The notes under the pieces were generated by a model that searched no databases, was not told where the DNA came from, and saw only the letters and a program-made list of their open reading frames with translations. From Ctenosaura bakeri (lineage: Eukaryota > Chordata > Lepidosauria > Squamata > Iguanidae), in NCBI GenBank assembly GCA_948474755.1, contig CAOLHI010001153.1:620001-684000 (forward strand): a DNA stretch of 64,000 nt, given 5' to 3'. Made by a program: the position numbers and the translations under genes. Shown piece after piece: positions 13,157 through 24,165 of this stretch (position 1 is its first letter; each line of letters opens with the position of its first letter).

Positions 13157-13775
13157 AGAATCATAGAATCATAGAAATGTAGAGTTGGAAGAGACCACAC
13201 AGGCCATCCAGTCCAACCCCCTGCCATGCAGGAACACTCTCAAATCAATCCCGACAGATGGCCATCAAGCCTCTGCTTAAAAACCTCCAAGGAAGGAGAC
13301 TCCACTACACTCCGAGGCAGCAGATTCCATTGCCGGACAGCCCTGACTGTCAGGAAGTTCTTCCTGAGGTTCAGGTGGAATCTCCTTTCCTGCATCTTGA
13401 ATCCATTGCTCCTTGTCCTGGTCTCTGGAGCAGCAGAAAACAAGCCCCCTCCTTCCTCTACGTGGCATCCCTTCAAATATTTAAACATGGCTATCATGTC
13501 CCCTCTTAACCTCCTCTTCTGCAGACTAAACATACCCAGGTCTCTAAGTCTATCCTCATAGGGCATGTCTTCCAGGCCTCTCACCATTTTGGTCGCCCTC
13601 CTCTGGACTTGCTCCAGCTTGTCAATATCCTTCTTGAATTGGGGTGCCCAGAACTGGACACAGTATTCAAGGTGGGGTCTAACCAAAGCAGAGTAGAGTG
13701 GCAATGACCTTCCCTGTACATACCCATCTTCCTCCAGAGCATGCCCATGACACAGCCATTTAGTGGCACAAGCAG
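13157..13775 (-). mobile_element. CR1 LINE, 5'-truncated 3' end
   Basis: The minus strand keeps an open frame of 154 codons (13240-13704), the C-terminal part of a CR1 reverse transcriptase. It includes the family-typical blocks [42 protein letters not shown] and [20 protein letters not shown]. Downstream the element ends in two copies of a GATTCTAT-type octamer (13157-13176), the CR1 3' signature used in target-primed reverse transcription. The frame is intact but lacks the catalytic region, so it is a dead 5'-truncated copy. It is antisense to the host gene. Confidence 0.93.
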
Positions 13776-14117
13776 GGTGTGACCAACCGTAGAATGTTTA
13801 TATTATTTTCATTTGTTTTATTTATTTTATGTTATATTCCACCATTTTTCCAATAATGCAACTCAAGATGGTTGACAACATATTTAAAATGGTATAAATT
13901 AAAAATGATACAAAGACATTAATAAAATTATGAACATAAGATTTTAAAACAATTTATAAAGTTAAAACATTAGACATTAAAAATATTAAAATTCATTAAA
14001 AGACTATATACAAACCTTAAAAACAACACCACTTGGCATTAAAAGCCCAACCCTAGTCATTTTGTAAAAGCTTGATGGCACAAAAATGTTTTGAGAGAAA
14101 CTACCACATGCTCTAGT

Positions 14118-14312
14118 TATGTGCTTTCAAGTTATTTCCAAGTTATGGTGACCCAAAGATGATATTTTCATGATATTTCATGATATTTTCTGGGGCTGAG
14201 AGTCTGTTATATCTCCAAGGCCACTCAGTGAGTTTCCATGGCCGAGCAGGGAGGGAATTGAACATTGGTTTCTAGAGTTGTAGTTGATTGCTCAAACCAC
14301 TACTCCACATGG
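14118..14312 (-). mobile_element. tRNA-derived SINE, antisense
   Basis: Read on the minus strand it starts with a tRNA-like head (…AGTGGTTTGAGCAATC…, degenerate A and B boxes). The head is followed by the segment CCATGGAAACTCACTGAGTGG and a tail reading CATAACTTGGAAATAACTTG. It is the same family as the copy at 62447-62680. A local duplication of CATGATATTT is present at about 14169-14195. Confidence 0.75.
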
Positions 14313-14988
14313 GCTTTAGTATCTTAACCAAAAAGCAGGTTAGGGGCTGGCCTATACTTATCCATTATAGTAGGATCCAGTGAAGGTTTTTTTCCCAGAA
14401 GAGGTCTTAATTACTGCCTCTTTCAGGCATCTAGGATCCTGCCTTGTTTTAAAGAGTCATTAATCACTTCCTTACCCAATTATCCAGTCCTCCTCTGGTC
14501 TGTTTAATTAGCCAGGAAGGGCAAGGGTCTAGCATACATATGGTGGCTCTCACCACTCCAAGGATCCTGGACACATCCTAAGGCTGCAAAATCAAAATGT
14601 TCCTACATCCTCCTGGAAGATGTCTTCAAGGTTGTCTATCCAGCTGTAGGAAGATAGTACAATACTCCTTGGCTGTCCCCTCCCCACTGAATGGCAATGT
14701 TGGGAGATACATGGGATGAAAGTGATTTCTCCCTGAAGGGAGAGGAGAACTGGGAAGTTTCATCTGGGAGAACTTTACATTCCTCCAGTATCTCAGAGAA
14801 TCTCAGCCAACATGTCCAGTGCTGTGTAGCTAATTTATTAGTTTGCATTGTTTCCTGTTGTTTTTTCAAAAAGCATGTTTCAGCTGGTATTAATTTCGTG
14901 ACAAGACTTGAGAACACAAAAAAGAATCTAATTATTTTTCAGTTGTAATTTAAAATATGTAATTATGTATGCAATTTGTTCTCTTCAG

Positions 14989-15117
14989 AGGTGCAGTGGA
15001 TCTAAAGACAGCCTGATAGAAGAAAAGGCACAGACATCCACCAGCAACCTGGATGGAAAGCACAGTACTAAGACAGTAAAAATCGTACAAGTGTCCCGAC
15101 TCAAGATAGAGAGTTGA
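14989..15117 (+). CDS. terminal coding exon F with stop codon
   Basis: Acceptor TTCTCTTCAG ends at 14988. The frame runs 42 codons to TGA at 15115-15117. The product ends ...KTVKIVQVSRLKIES, after a Ser/Thr/Glu-rich stretch (DSLIEEKAQTSTSNLDGKH). The VSRLKIES end does not match a classical PDZ ligand that I can name. Together exons A-F give about 180 residues with a basic RS-rich start, an acidic helix, an SH3-type proline patch and a charged C-terminus. I do not recognise the protein family. Confidence 0.8.
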   Translation, partial: RCSGSKDSLIEEKAQTSTSNLDGKHSTKTVKIVQVSRLKIES

Positions 15118-15515
15118 TTCTTGCAACATAGGACTGAGTGGATGCTGCTTCTTGGATTTGCAAGTTACAAAAAAGTTCAACTACACTAGCTGGAACAATG
15201 GGACTGGTTGCAGACCTAAAGGAAAGCTTACATATACCCTATGAAATAATCTTAAATACATTTTAAATCCCAAGCTTGATTGCTCTGGAGGCAATTCCAA
15301 GATGACTAGCCTTTTGCTCACAAGACTTATTAAATGCTTTATTAAACCGCAGCAACGGTCAGCTATTCCAGTTCCAGAACCAGTTACAATTGTTGTGGTA
15401 ACACAGAGACAGCACCCTGGGTGATGCAATTACTTGACACCAGAAGTGGCAGCATCAATAAAGTGAAGGGGTCAATGCATTTGCCAAATGTACAATAAAT
15501 GTTCTTCAATACAAG
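15118..15515 (+). other. proximal 3' UTR of the plus-strand gene
   Basis: Follows the stop codon directly. AATAAA occurs at 15457-15462 and again at 15494-15499, followed by T-rich sequence, so the mRNA may end near 15.5 kb. Longer forms cannot be excluded. Confidence 0.55.
15494..15499 (+). terminator. polyadenylation signal AATAAA
   Basis: Canonical hexamer about 380 bp after the stop codon, with a second one at 15457. No cleavage site can be proved from sequence. Confidence 0.5.
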
Positions 15516-16404
15516 AGTTGTAATCCATATGCCTACACTTGCCGAACAGTTACCTACTCTGTTCTTGTTCATAAGTGTGAAATCTTTTATATGAACTTGA
15601 TAGGTTATCTTTATAAACTGCATTCATCACTGACGTTTTCTGGTTATGGAAAAAGACTTCCTTTTACATATACTGTGTCTTTTAAAATTTTCAGTGAACC
15701 GTACACTTGATGGATTTCTGTGTAATTGGTTATAATTGCCAAAGCTCTTAAGGTGTTTGCCACAGTTGTTCTTGCTTGAAAGCTGAAGCAGTATAGGTAA
15801 TATTCTTAAAACTTTCCTAAGTAGTGGGTCTTATATTGGTGTGCTTAAGTCTTCTAAAGCTGTCATAGAAGGCATCTGAAATTACCAACACACACACAGC
15901 CTACACCATAATTTGTATTTGAAAGGAGGATATGTAGTTTTCTAGCATTATCAGTTTTTGAGAAATACTGAGCCAAACTCCTGAAGGCTAACAGGCTATT
16001 GTGGGCATGGGGGGAAATGCCATACTGAAATTCCACCCAAACGACTGCAAAACCACTGTCGGGGACTGGACAGCACACATTGTTACCCTTTCCTTTCCGC
16101 CTCTGCCAAAAAAGGGAAGTTGGATGACAGAACAGAAATTGATACAAATGAAACCTTGAATTCTTGCTACTTCAAAGTTGCTATACATTTGTATGTCTAA
16201 ATTTTTTTGAAGATACTCTACCATTCATACCTTCCCAGAAATATCTCTTGGAATGCAGGGGAGAGCACAGAGTAATTTAGATTTGGATTGAAATAACTAG
16301 GATGTTACAAGAAATGATCAATACAGGCACTTGGCATGGAGGAGGCAAATCCAAGATGGCTCTCAAAATACAGCTTAAAAACAAATTTTACTATGCTATA
16401 AATC

Positions 16405-16735
16405 AGTGAGTGTGCAAAGTACAGCCTGTTGCCTCAAAGGCCATTTTAGTGGGGCCCATATATATAGATTGTGTGTTTCAAATGTCCTAAAATGGCATCT
16501 AGGGTTACAGATGGTGTTTCAACCATGCTTGAATCCCCCCAGCCTTTAAAAAAAGCAAAGCCAACTTTGAAAATTTTCAAGTTTTGCCCAAAACTGATCT
16601 GTGGGGGGCACTTCCACATAGGGAAGAAAGTAGTGGACCAACTTAAGCCAAAGATAAGCATTATGTGGTCCTCTCCAAATTTTATAGGAGCCCCACATGG
16701 CTCCCTGGCCTTCCACAGCCGCTCACTTCCTACCG
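16405..16735. repeat. possible degenerate DNA-transposon remnant
   Basis: Sequence such as TGTGCAAAGTACAGCC and AGTGGGGCCC resembles common amniote non-autonomous elements with GCCC-rich interiors. No clean inverted ends or target duplication are visible, so this is only a suggestion. Confidence 0.25.
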
Positions 16736-16927
16736 TATTATGAATTGCTTAAGGTTAAGTAAAAGTCTTCATTTACAATGATTTGAACTGCATTGTGGCA
16801 GAAAATTAAAGGCACAACACACACTGATGTAGCTTTGCCTTTTTGCTAGTGAAAGTTTTTTTCTCAATTTTTTTTATACTTGCGAAGGAACAAAAGCATT
16901 TAGGACTTATATTCTGTTTTGAAATCC

Positions 16928-16933
16928 TTTATT
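16928..16933 (-). terminator. minus-strand AATAAA, possible end of a convergent gene
   Basis: TTTATT on the plus strand followed by an A-run (on minus: a T-run upstream of AATAAAGG). It could mark the end of a minus-strand transcript coming from the CpG-rich block at 24-25 kb, giving a tail-to-tail arrangement with the plus-strand gene. Confidence 0.35.
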
Positions 16934-19900
16934 CAAAAAAAAAAAGGTGAACAGTACTGCAAATAACATTTAATGAATGTTCTTATGGGGAAAAATGACC
17001 CACCATACTTTTTTTTGCATTTCCACCAGCTTTAGGTATAAGAATGACATTGCAATCTGGCAACAACTAGAAAGGAATGTTGTCCTAATCCTTGTTCTGT
17101 CATAAGTTCTTTATTCACTAATGATCTCTGAAAGAGTAACTCTGAATTCAGATTCTAAGTGAATTTTTTGTGAAAACAAACTAATGTTGCCCATACATTT
17201 ATGCCTGTGTAACAAGCCAACACAAATTAGGTAAGTCATTTTGGCAGTCTTAATGGTGTGGGGAGGGAACTGAACTTCAGAAAAAAGTTTTTGTGGACCA
17301 GAAACTTTGTGGGGTTTTTTTAATGCCTGATGTCAATATTTTCTGCCCTAAAATCCCTTTCTGCATCATTCCATTATTACAAAGTGTATGCACCATTTTA
17401 AGTGCCCTTCAGTGGCCATCTCAGAATAAACTCCAGCAAGCACCCACATGTTTACAAGGATTGTTAACTCAGTAAATGGTGGAAGGCACTGTTCTCATGA
17501 AGAAGTCAGTCAAATCATTATTGCCAAGACCCCAGTCAGGGATGTTCAGTGTAGCTATGATATTCTAAGCTACAACAATCAGTTATGTATATCTCACATA
17601 ACAATGGGCTAAGCATTGGCATCAATCTGCTGGTTGGCTATCTCTGGGCTGCAGATGTATAAATATGCCTAGTTTGCTAAGACAGTGAAGTGACAGTATT
17701 CCTCTTGTTCTACTTGCCACCTTAGCCATATTCCAAGCATGTGTTCCATTTGTTTTCTACAATATGGGCCAACAGAACCACCATTTCCACCTATCATTCA
17801 TAAATAAATTCATAAATTAAAATAAAATGTATTAAAATAAATTAAAATAAAAATTGGAGCCTGCCTACAATAAGTACTAGTGCCAATACAGATTCATGCA
17901 AGTATTTGAACTAGAAAATCTGAGTACACAATAGAAGCTTGGTGAAAGATCACTTTCTCACTGTGGGCAAGGAACACTGATACAGTCCAACATTGCTGCT
18001 ATCCTCCATTGGTGGCAACAGGTGAGGGTCTGTGTATTTCATAGCAAGGCTTTCAGAAGTCTAAAATAGATCCTAGTGTTCTGTTGTAAATAGCTTTTCC
18101 TTCAAAGATCACTAAGTACCATACTTAGTGATCAGCAACTATCTCTCTTGACTTCAGTTTTACTAAGTTATAGAGAAAACGGAAGACATTTCTGTCATTT
18201 GACAGTTGATATTCCAAGTCAATTCAAATTTGCCCAGTTCTTTTTCTGTGCTTCTAGATAGCTATCACTAATTTCTAAGACTATATTTTATTCAAACTAC
18301 CCCCATAGTTAGCAGTAAGGGGGGAAAAAACCTCTTTAAGAACTCTTCCTCCTCAAATGATTTTTCTCTTAGCAATTCAGCTTGCAGTTTCAAAAGATGC
18401 AACCACAGTATTCTTCAACTTCAACAAAGGCTTCACAAGTAGTAAATGTTGTGGTGTTGTTGAACAATGCTTCTGCTACAACCTTTTCTGGGAAAAAGTC
18501 CTTTGTCTTTTGCTCTTGCTTTCAATCATTTTGGCAACTGCAGACAGCATAGAAAAGAAACAGGGAGTCAGTTCAACTGTCAAAGGCTGGGCTACCAATC
18601 CTTCCTTTCACCAAGAACTGCCATTCACATTCACTCACCCACTTCAGCCAGTTCCAAGTCATCTCTTTTTCTGTGCTGTGTCTTCAGCCAATACACAGTA
18701 AGCTAGACAAACCAACGGAATGAGTTATTATTAGAAATCATGTGCCTGTACCTTTTCTCTGGTTTCCAGAACTTGTTAGCCTATGTACATGAAGGAATTA
18801 CAGCTAAGGCCACCCTAAAGCACTGTGCTAAAGATGAAGCCCCAATATTTGCCTTCTTAGGTAGGACCAACAATTCATTTTTTCTTCAAAGAGGAAATGG
18901 AAAAGTATGATGAGAGGAAGACATACTGGGAGATTGTAGTCAAGGATGTGGCTAGACAAACAGAAAGAATATGTAGATATCATTGGCAGGCATCCTGTTA
19001 GTGGCATATGCCAGTGTATGTCTTTTTGTGATCCCTAGAGAGAGGGGAATTCGCCACTGCCCTTGGAATGATGCTCACCCCCTCAAAAGCCACCTTTTCT
19101 TTTCAGGGACTCACGGACAGAGCAACATAGTGCCTAAAGGATGACTCTTGTTGTGAGTCTGGCTGGTGACACAGTTGGTCACCTGACATCTGGCACCAGC
19201 CACTACATGACTGTGTCAGGAGGCATGAAAGAAGGTGAGTCCTGGTGGAGGGGAGACAGCAGAATTCTCCTTGGGCAGAACTTTACATTCTGTCTCCCCA
19301 CACATGATCTCGGCCAAGAGGTATGTGTGGTTCCTCTATTCCAGAGCTCACCGTCCTCTGATTAAATAAAAAAAAGGCAAGCAGGAGAAATTAAAGACCA
19401 AGACATTCATTTTCTGAGCCAGGGTGGGAATTGTGCAGCTCTCCTTATGGCATCTGAATACAACCTCTAGCATTCCTTATCACTGGCTATGCTGGGTAGG
19501 CCTGCTGAACTACAGTCCAACAGCATCTGGAGAGACACACGATTCCCACTGCATCCCCGACACTGACTGTCCTTTATCTACCACAGCACCCTAGAACGAT
19601 CAATGGTAAGGGATGATGGGAGTTGTGGCCTAAGAATGTCTGAAGGGCCAAATACCTCATCATTGTTTTAAAGGGAAAATGTGCTGAACAGTGATAGGTT
19701 CATTTAGCTCCCTCTTAGTATTACTTTTTCATCATTCCAAGAGGCACAAGACCAAGAATCATCTTGATGTGGATATTCTGCTTATTGTTTTTCTTTAAAA
19801 GTAGAATTGCTACAGTTTTGGACACAGCTCCAAAAATACATGGGACAACAGTTTAATAATCTAGAGGTGGACGCCCCACAAAATGGAAGGGAACAAGTAA

Positions 19901-21050
19901 TAACTATTCCATCTACAATGCCCTATGTGGAAACATTCCATCTTCAATGTGGTTCTCCTGCTGCATGCTTAGGGTATAATGTTTCTGCTCCTAAATGTGT
20001 ACAAAGTAGACATGAATCTCATATTTCTACGGGAAGGTGGGGGTGATGGCGTATAAAACTGTATTTCACCACTAGTCACTCAAGAAACCAAATTAGGTAA
20101 GCTTGAAATCATTGTGCACTGATCTAAACCAGTTTCTGCCAACCAGAATGGCAGTTACAACACATGAGCAAAAAGAAAACTCCTAGGCTATATACTACAA
20201 CAAAATCAAGGCTATCCTGAAACTTCTGATACAGTATTCAGCCAGCTTCAAGTCTGCAGAATCTGGCTTCTGTTTGGTCATTAAAATGCTGTGATGCACT
20301 GAACAGAATCTAGTGTGTCAGACATCCCTTTGAATGACAAAATCTAAGCTCTGAAATTTAGTTTGTATACTGTGACTGAACAGTTTTTCCAAACTTTCAA
20401 CAAAAGAATCCATGTCTGGACACCATCCACAAGCTTTTATTTTAGCAGTGTAACTTGGGTAGGGGCAGAGAACTTATTTTGTTCCTGCTAATGTTTAACA
20501 GCTTGTCATCTAAAATAATTGCAGGTATAGTATCAAATCACCAAGATCTACCACAGCAACTGCATCTACCCCTTGCTCACTCCTATTTTAGAGCAGGCCA
20601 TTCAAACTCAATTTTATTAGCATTACATAAACAAGCAGTATCCAGTAGGTTATAGTATCTGCCAGTGCAGCTAAAGTCCGGAGATAAAATTCTCAGGTTT
20701 GGAGCAGGGAGTTGGATTATTACTAATTTTCTTTTAACTCAGTATGTTCTAGATGAAATGCAGAGAAGGTGCATGACCCACTCTAAAACACATGCCAACT
20801 AGAGTTAATATATGCCTTTTCTGACACCACATTCACTGTAGGAAATAATGAATGGGCAACACAAAGGCAAAAGTATACACTATAATGTGAATCAATCAAT
20901 ACAGATTTAACATCCTGAAACATGTGATGAGAGAAACAGCTGGAAGGATCCATACCTGTGTGTATGTGTACTGGAGTATAAAATATGTGTCATCCAAACT
21001 TGAGAGTGGACGTGGCTACCCCTGAAACAAGAAATAATCATAGTGAATAA
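16934..21050 (-). other. non-coding stretch, possibly long 3' UTR of a minus-strand gene
   Basis: Four kilobases with few recognisable mobile elements and no credible coding frame on either strand. Two fragments of a common amniote element (GATGGGAGTTGTGGCC-type) occur at about 19480-19560 and 19598-19660. A small hairpin with a 12-bp stem (gatcactaagta) lies at about 18107-18134. The scarcity of repeats compared with the rest of the window would fit a long 3' UTR; this is inference. Confidence 0.3.
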
Positions 21051-21727
21051 TTTGGTATATAAAGTTGTCCCTTAACTTTTGCAAGGGTTCAGGACACAGA
21101 ACTCTTGCCAAAACAAAAACAAAAAATTCAAAAAACCCTGCCTATACAACTTCCCCGCTGCCCAAGTGAGCGCTCCCTTCATTCCCTTCCAGGACTCCCC
21201 CACCATTCACTTGCATTTCACCCAGTCACGCTGTCTTTCAGGCTCACAGGCAATAGGCAAGTGAATGGGAGGGGGCAGCAACAGAATGTGCTTCCCCCAC
21301 ATTCACTTGCATTTTAGCCAGCTACAATGCCTTCCAGGCTCAGAGTGATAAGCAAATGAATGCAAGGGGATGACAGCTGCATGCACATTTTCCTCTCCAA
21401 TCACTTGTGTTTCACCCAGCAAGTGAAAAGGAAGGCTAGCAGCTGCATACACCCCCCCCCTTACATTCACTTGTGTTTGCCTGGCCACACTGCCTTTCAG
21501 GCTCACAGGCAATAAACAAAGAGGAGGGGGCAGCATCACAACTTGAGAAGGTACACATGTGGGGCTGCTCCCTGTCATCCACTTGCCTTTGGCCTAGGTC
21601 CATGGAAGGAAGACACACCTGCTTGGGCAAAAGGTAGGAGAGCGGGAGAAGGAGAAGAGGCAAGCAAGCACCTCACAAATAATCAAGTTTGCATATGTCA
21701 AACCTGCAAATGTAGAAGGACTGTACT
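21050..21727 (+). repeat. repeat element with internal degenerate tandem array
   Basis: Starts with a CCCTTAACTTTTGCAAGGG segment and ends with GCAAATGTAGAAGGACTGTA. The interior consists of about five degenerate units of roughly 65-110 bp, each starting with an ATTCACTTGCATTTCA-like motif (about 21205, 21300, 21397, 21463 and 21573) and carrying CAGGCTCACAGGCAATA. The terminal AGGACTGTA matches, in inverse orientation, the TACAGTCCT start of a related copy at 27262. Related material lies at 28690-29330 in the opposite orientation. Confidence 0.6.
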
Positions 21728-22831
21728 CCATTAGAATGCTCTGCAGCTGGAAGACTATGCAATTTAATCCTGCAAACAGAAATGTTCATAAATGTGGCCT
21801 TAATAAAACTACACTCCCAGAAAGCTCTTCTTCCCAGAATGATTCTAGAGTTCCTAACAGAAGCAAAATACAGAACTATATAGCACTCATCCTCACTGCT
21901 GCATACAAAAGATGCATGATAGTTCAGTTTCTGGGTGAATACGAGATGCATTTAATTAATGCAACAAACATGCTTAGCATTCAAAAATGGAACTTGTACA
22001 AGAGTGCAAAAAATATTAGAACCATATCAAATACAATGTGTTTCACACAACTACTATTTAAGAGTGCTTTTTTTAAAAAAAAAAAAACAGCTAATGAAAG
22101 GCCCAATCCGGACTAACAAAACCAGGGGAGTAAGGGAGTCTAAACCTCACTCCCCACTACTAATTTGGATCACACCTCCTGTGCACATATTGGTAGAAAA
22201 GCACCTACTGATAGAAGCCAGTTTTCTTCCAATGTGTAGTGTCCAATTTAGAGTGAGAAACTCAAGAGGAAGGCAAATATTTAAACTGGTCACTCCACTT
22301 GCCCACAAGTACAATTCAGCTCAAGCCCTCACGACTGTTGTAGGAATGGCATTGTATGAGTTTTGCCTATAAGTTCTGAACTCAGTAGTGCAGGTTAAAA
22401 TAAGAACGGAGGTCAAGTGAATTATCAAAATCTCAAGCAAAGAGAAACTTTTTCCTCCTGTGAAGGTCTAAAGGAGATGTTAAAAAACTCTATACAAGGC
22501 TTTACAAGGTGTGGTCACTACCTGGTAATGTCCCCCACACAGCAAATCCAGTAGGAACAATTCCTAGAGTAGGAAGAAGATGCAAGGGGAAAGTTTGCTT
22601 TATGCCTTCTCTGACACCACATTCATTAGTAACCAAGATGAATGGGTAGAACTGAAGGCACGAGAAACAAAGTGCACCGAAGTCAAGTGAACAGACATGC
22701 AACCACATCATATTGTATACCAAGGGAGAAAACAATTTTGTATGGTGTGTTCTGTTTTTATCTGAAAGCTGTCCTGAATCCCTGGTTTGTGAAAAAAGCA
22801 GCATATAAAGCAAGGCAGTTAGGCACGTGGC

Positions 22832-22872
22832 GTTTGGCAGGAAGGAAGGCTGTTTGGCAGGAAGGAAGGCTG
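22832..22872. repeat. exact tandem duplication of a 20-bp unit
   Basis: Two identical copies of GTTTGGCAGGAAGGAAGGCT stand head to tail, followed by GTTT of a third. It has no other context. Confidence 0.9.
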
Positions 22873-23179
22873 TTTACACACAAAATACTGGTACATAATA
22901 CAGTATTTTTATTATAATATACACAACTATAGCTTTAGATTATATTAAAACTGTCTTTTCATCCTCTATTTATTTCACCCCCTTCTGCTCTTTTTCCATG
23001 GGTCATATTCTCCATTCGCTTCTTCAATCTAAAACTAAACGGTACCCTTTGGACAGCAGGGAAATATGTAAAAAAAGCCCCAAACATATGTGAATCTCTG
23101 CCCCCTCCTCCTCACCGAGTGACAACGGGCCATTCCCGAGGTAACCTGTTGACTCCTGCATTTCCCCATCTATTATTCC

Positions 23180-23343
23180 CTAGAGAATCCAGGCCCCTCC
23201 AGAACCGCATGATCTGTGCTTCTGCCACGCGGGCTTCTGGCTCCCCATGATGTCAGCCGGGATGCGGGTTAAAGTGGGCCCTTCCACAGGCTTGAGGTGT
23301 CTCTCAGTGGCTGATTCGGCCACCTGCTTTCGAATGGAGTGTG
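23180..23343 (-). CDS. possible terminal exon of a minus-strand gene
   Basis: On the minus strand a C-rich polypyrimidine tract ends in CTCCTAG (about 23344-23350). The following sequence is open for 53 codons to a TAG at 23180-23182. The translation includes SIRKQVAESATERHLKPVEG, PTLTRIPADIMGSQKPAWQK and ends in GGAWIL. The base composition is GC-richer than its surroundings and the residue content is unlike translated repeat. It lies between a minus-strand poly(A) signal and a CpG-rich block that would suit a minus-strand promoter. I do not recognise the protein, and it may be UTR instead. Confidence 0.3.
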
Positions 23344-23395
23344 CTAGGAGCGGGGTGGGGGTCCTACTTATTTGGTGCATGTAAATACCCTAAAG

Positions 23396-23693
23396 CAGTG
23401 GTTCTCAACCTTCCTAATGCCGCGACCCCTTAATACAGTTCCTCATGTTGTGGTGACCCCCAACCATAAAATTAATTTCGTTATTTATTTATTTATTATT
23501 AATTATTTAGTTAGTTATTTCCAACATCGAATAGACTGGAAACACTGCCCTAAATCACTGCTCTGGATAGACTTGTAATGCCTAAAAACTGGCAACCCTC
23601 CAGTATATGTATTTTCCAATGGTCTTAGGCGACCCCTGTGAAAGGGTCATTCGACCCCCAAAGGGGTCGCGACCCACAGGTTGAGAACCACTG
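23396..23693. mobile_element. SPIN-like non-autonomous hAT transposon
   Basis: A 298-bp element with inverted ends CAGTGGTTCTCAACC and GGTTGAGAACCACTG. It is flanked by a perfect 8-bp target-site duplication CCCTAAAG (23388-23395 and 23694-23701), which is diagnostic of hAT transposition. The subterminal GGGGTCGCGACCC and CCTCATGTTGTGGTGACCCC blocks match what I remember of the SPIN / OC1 hAT families, known for repeated horizontal transfer among tetrapods. The AT-rich middle (TTATTTATTTATT) seems to differ from the common SPIN form. It has no coding capacity. Confidence 0.88.
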
Positions 23694-23700
23694 CCCTAAA

Positions 23701-23985
23701 GGCACCAGATCCCGTCTGATCTGAGAAAAACTAAGCAGGGTCAAGCCTGGGCCATTTCCGCACTAGACTGTTATAGCGCCATTATTCCACTTTCAACATC
23801 CTCTGGAATCCTGGGGTTTGCAGCTCAGGGAGGGGCCGGCCTAAACCGCAAACCCCAGGATTCCATGGGATGTTGAAAGTGGAATAATGGCGCTATAACA
23901 GTCTAGTGCAGAAACGGCCTGTAGTAGTTGGATGGGAGACTACCAATGAATACCAGGAGACTTGAGGGCACGTGGCCTAAAAACC
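23701..23985 (+). mobile_element. 5S rRNA-derived SINE, split by a MITE
   Basis: 5S-like sequence (CCGTCTGATCTGAG...CTAAGCAGGGTC) runs to 23749 and is interrupted by the MITE at 23750-23919. It resumes at about 23920 with AGTTGGATGGGAGACTACC and AATACCAGG, then ends at about 23985. Compared with 5S rRNA the first ~25 bases are missing and substitutions are common, so it is a SINE or pseudogene, not a 5S gene. Confidence 0.75.
23750..23919. mobile_element. palindromic Harbinger-like MITE, copy 3, nested in a 5S SINE
   Basis: Begins GGCCATTTCCGCACTAGACT and ends in its inverse. The stem variant gcgccattattcc / ggaataatggcgc is present on both arms. It sits inside 5S-like sequence, which is therefore older than this insertion. 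The flanks are CTG and (C)TGT, compatible with a 3-bp duplication of which one base is ambiguous. Confidence 0.88.
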
Positions 23986-23989
23986 CAAG

Positions 23990-24165
23990 GGCACCAGATC
24001 CCCCCTGATCTCGGAACCTAAGCAAGGTCAGTCCTGGTCAGTACTTGGATGGGAGACCGCCAACGAATACCAGGTGCTGTAGGCAGAGGAAGGACCGGGC
24101 AAACCCAGCTCTTGAGGATTCTTAGCCGTAAGTCAACGGTAACTCGGAGACACATACATTCACAC
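23990..24165 (+). mobile_element. 5S rRNA-derived SINE, second copy
   Basis: Contains CTGATCTCGGAACCTAAGCA, GTACTTGGATGGGAGACCGC and AATACCAGGTGCTGTAGGCA. This corresponds to 5S rRNA from about position 25 to the end, including the intragenic promoter region. The tail AGAGGAAGGACC...GTAAGTCAACGGTAACTCGG resembles that of the tRNA-SINEs in the window, so both heads use a related tail. It stands next to the split copy in the same orientation. Confidence 0.75.

Larger units (their letters stand above)
11970..14988 (+). other. last intron of the plus-strand gene (3.0 kb)
   Basis: Holds an A/T-rich LINE-like tail (about 12040-12600), a CR1 3' fragment (13157-13775) and an antisense tRNA-SINE (14118-14312). 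It ends with a TTCTCTTCAG acceptor. Confidence 0.7.

Noticed and set aside
13226..13561. 111-codon plus-strand frame
   Set aside because: It is the antisense shadow of the CR1 reverse-transcriptase fragment.
18107..18134. Short hairpin as microRNA precursor
   Set aside because: The 12-bp stem with a 4-base loop is too short; no extended pairing outside.
23990..24090. Functional 5S rRNA gene
   Set aside because: The first ~25 bases are missing, there are several substitutions and the sequence continues into a SINE-like tail.
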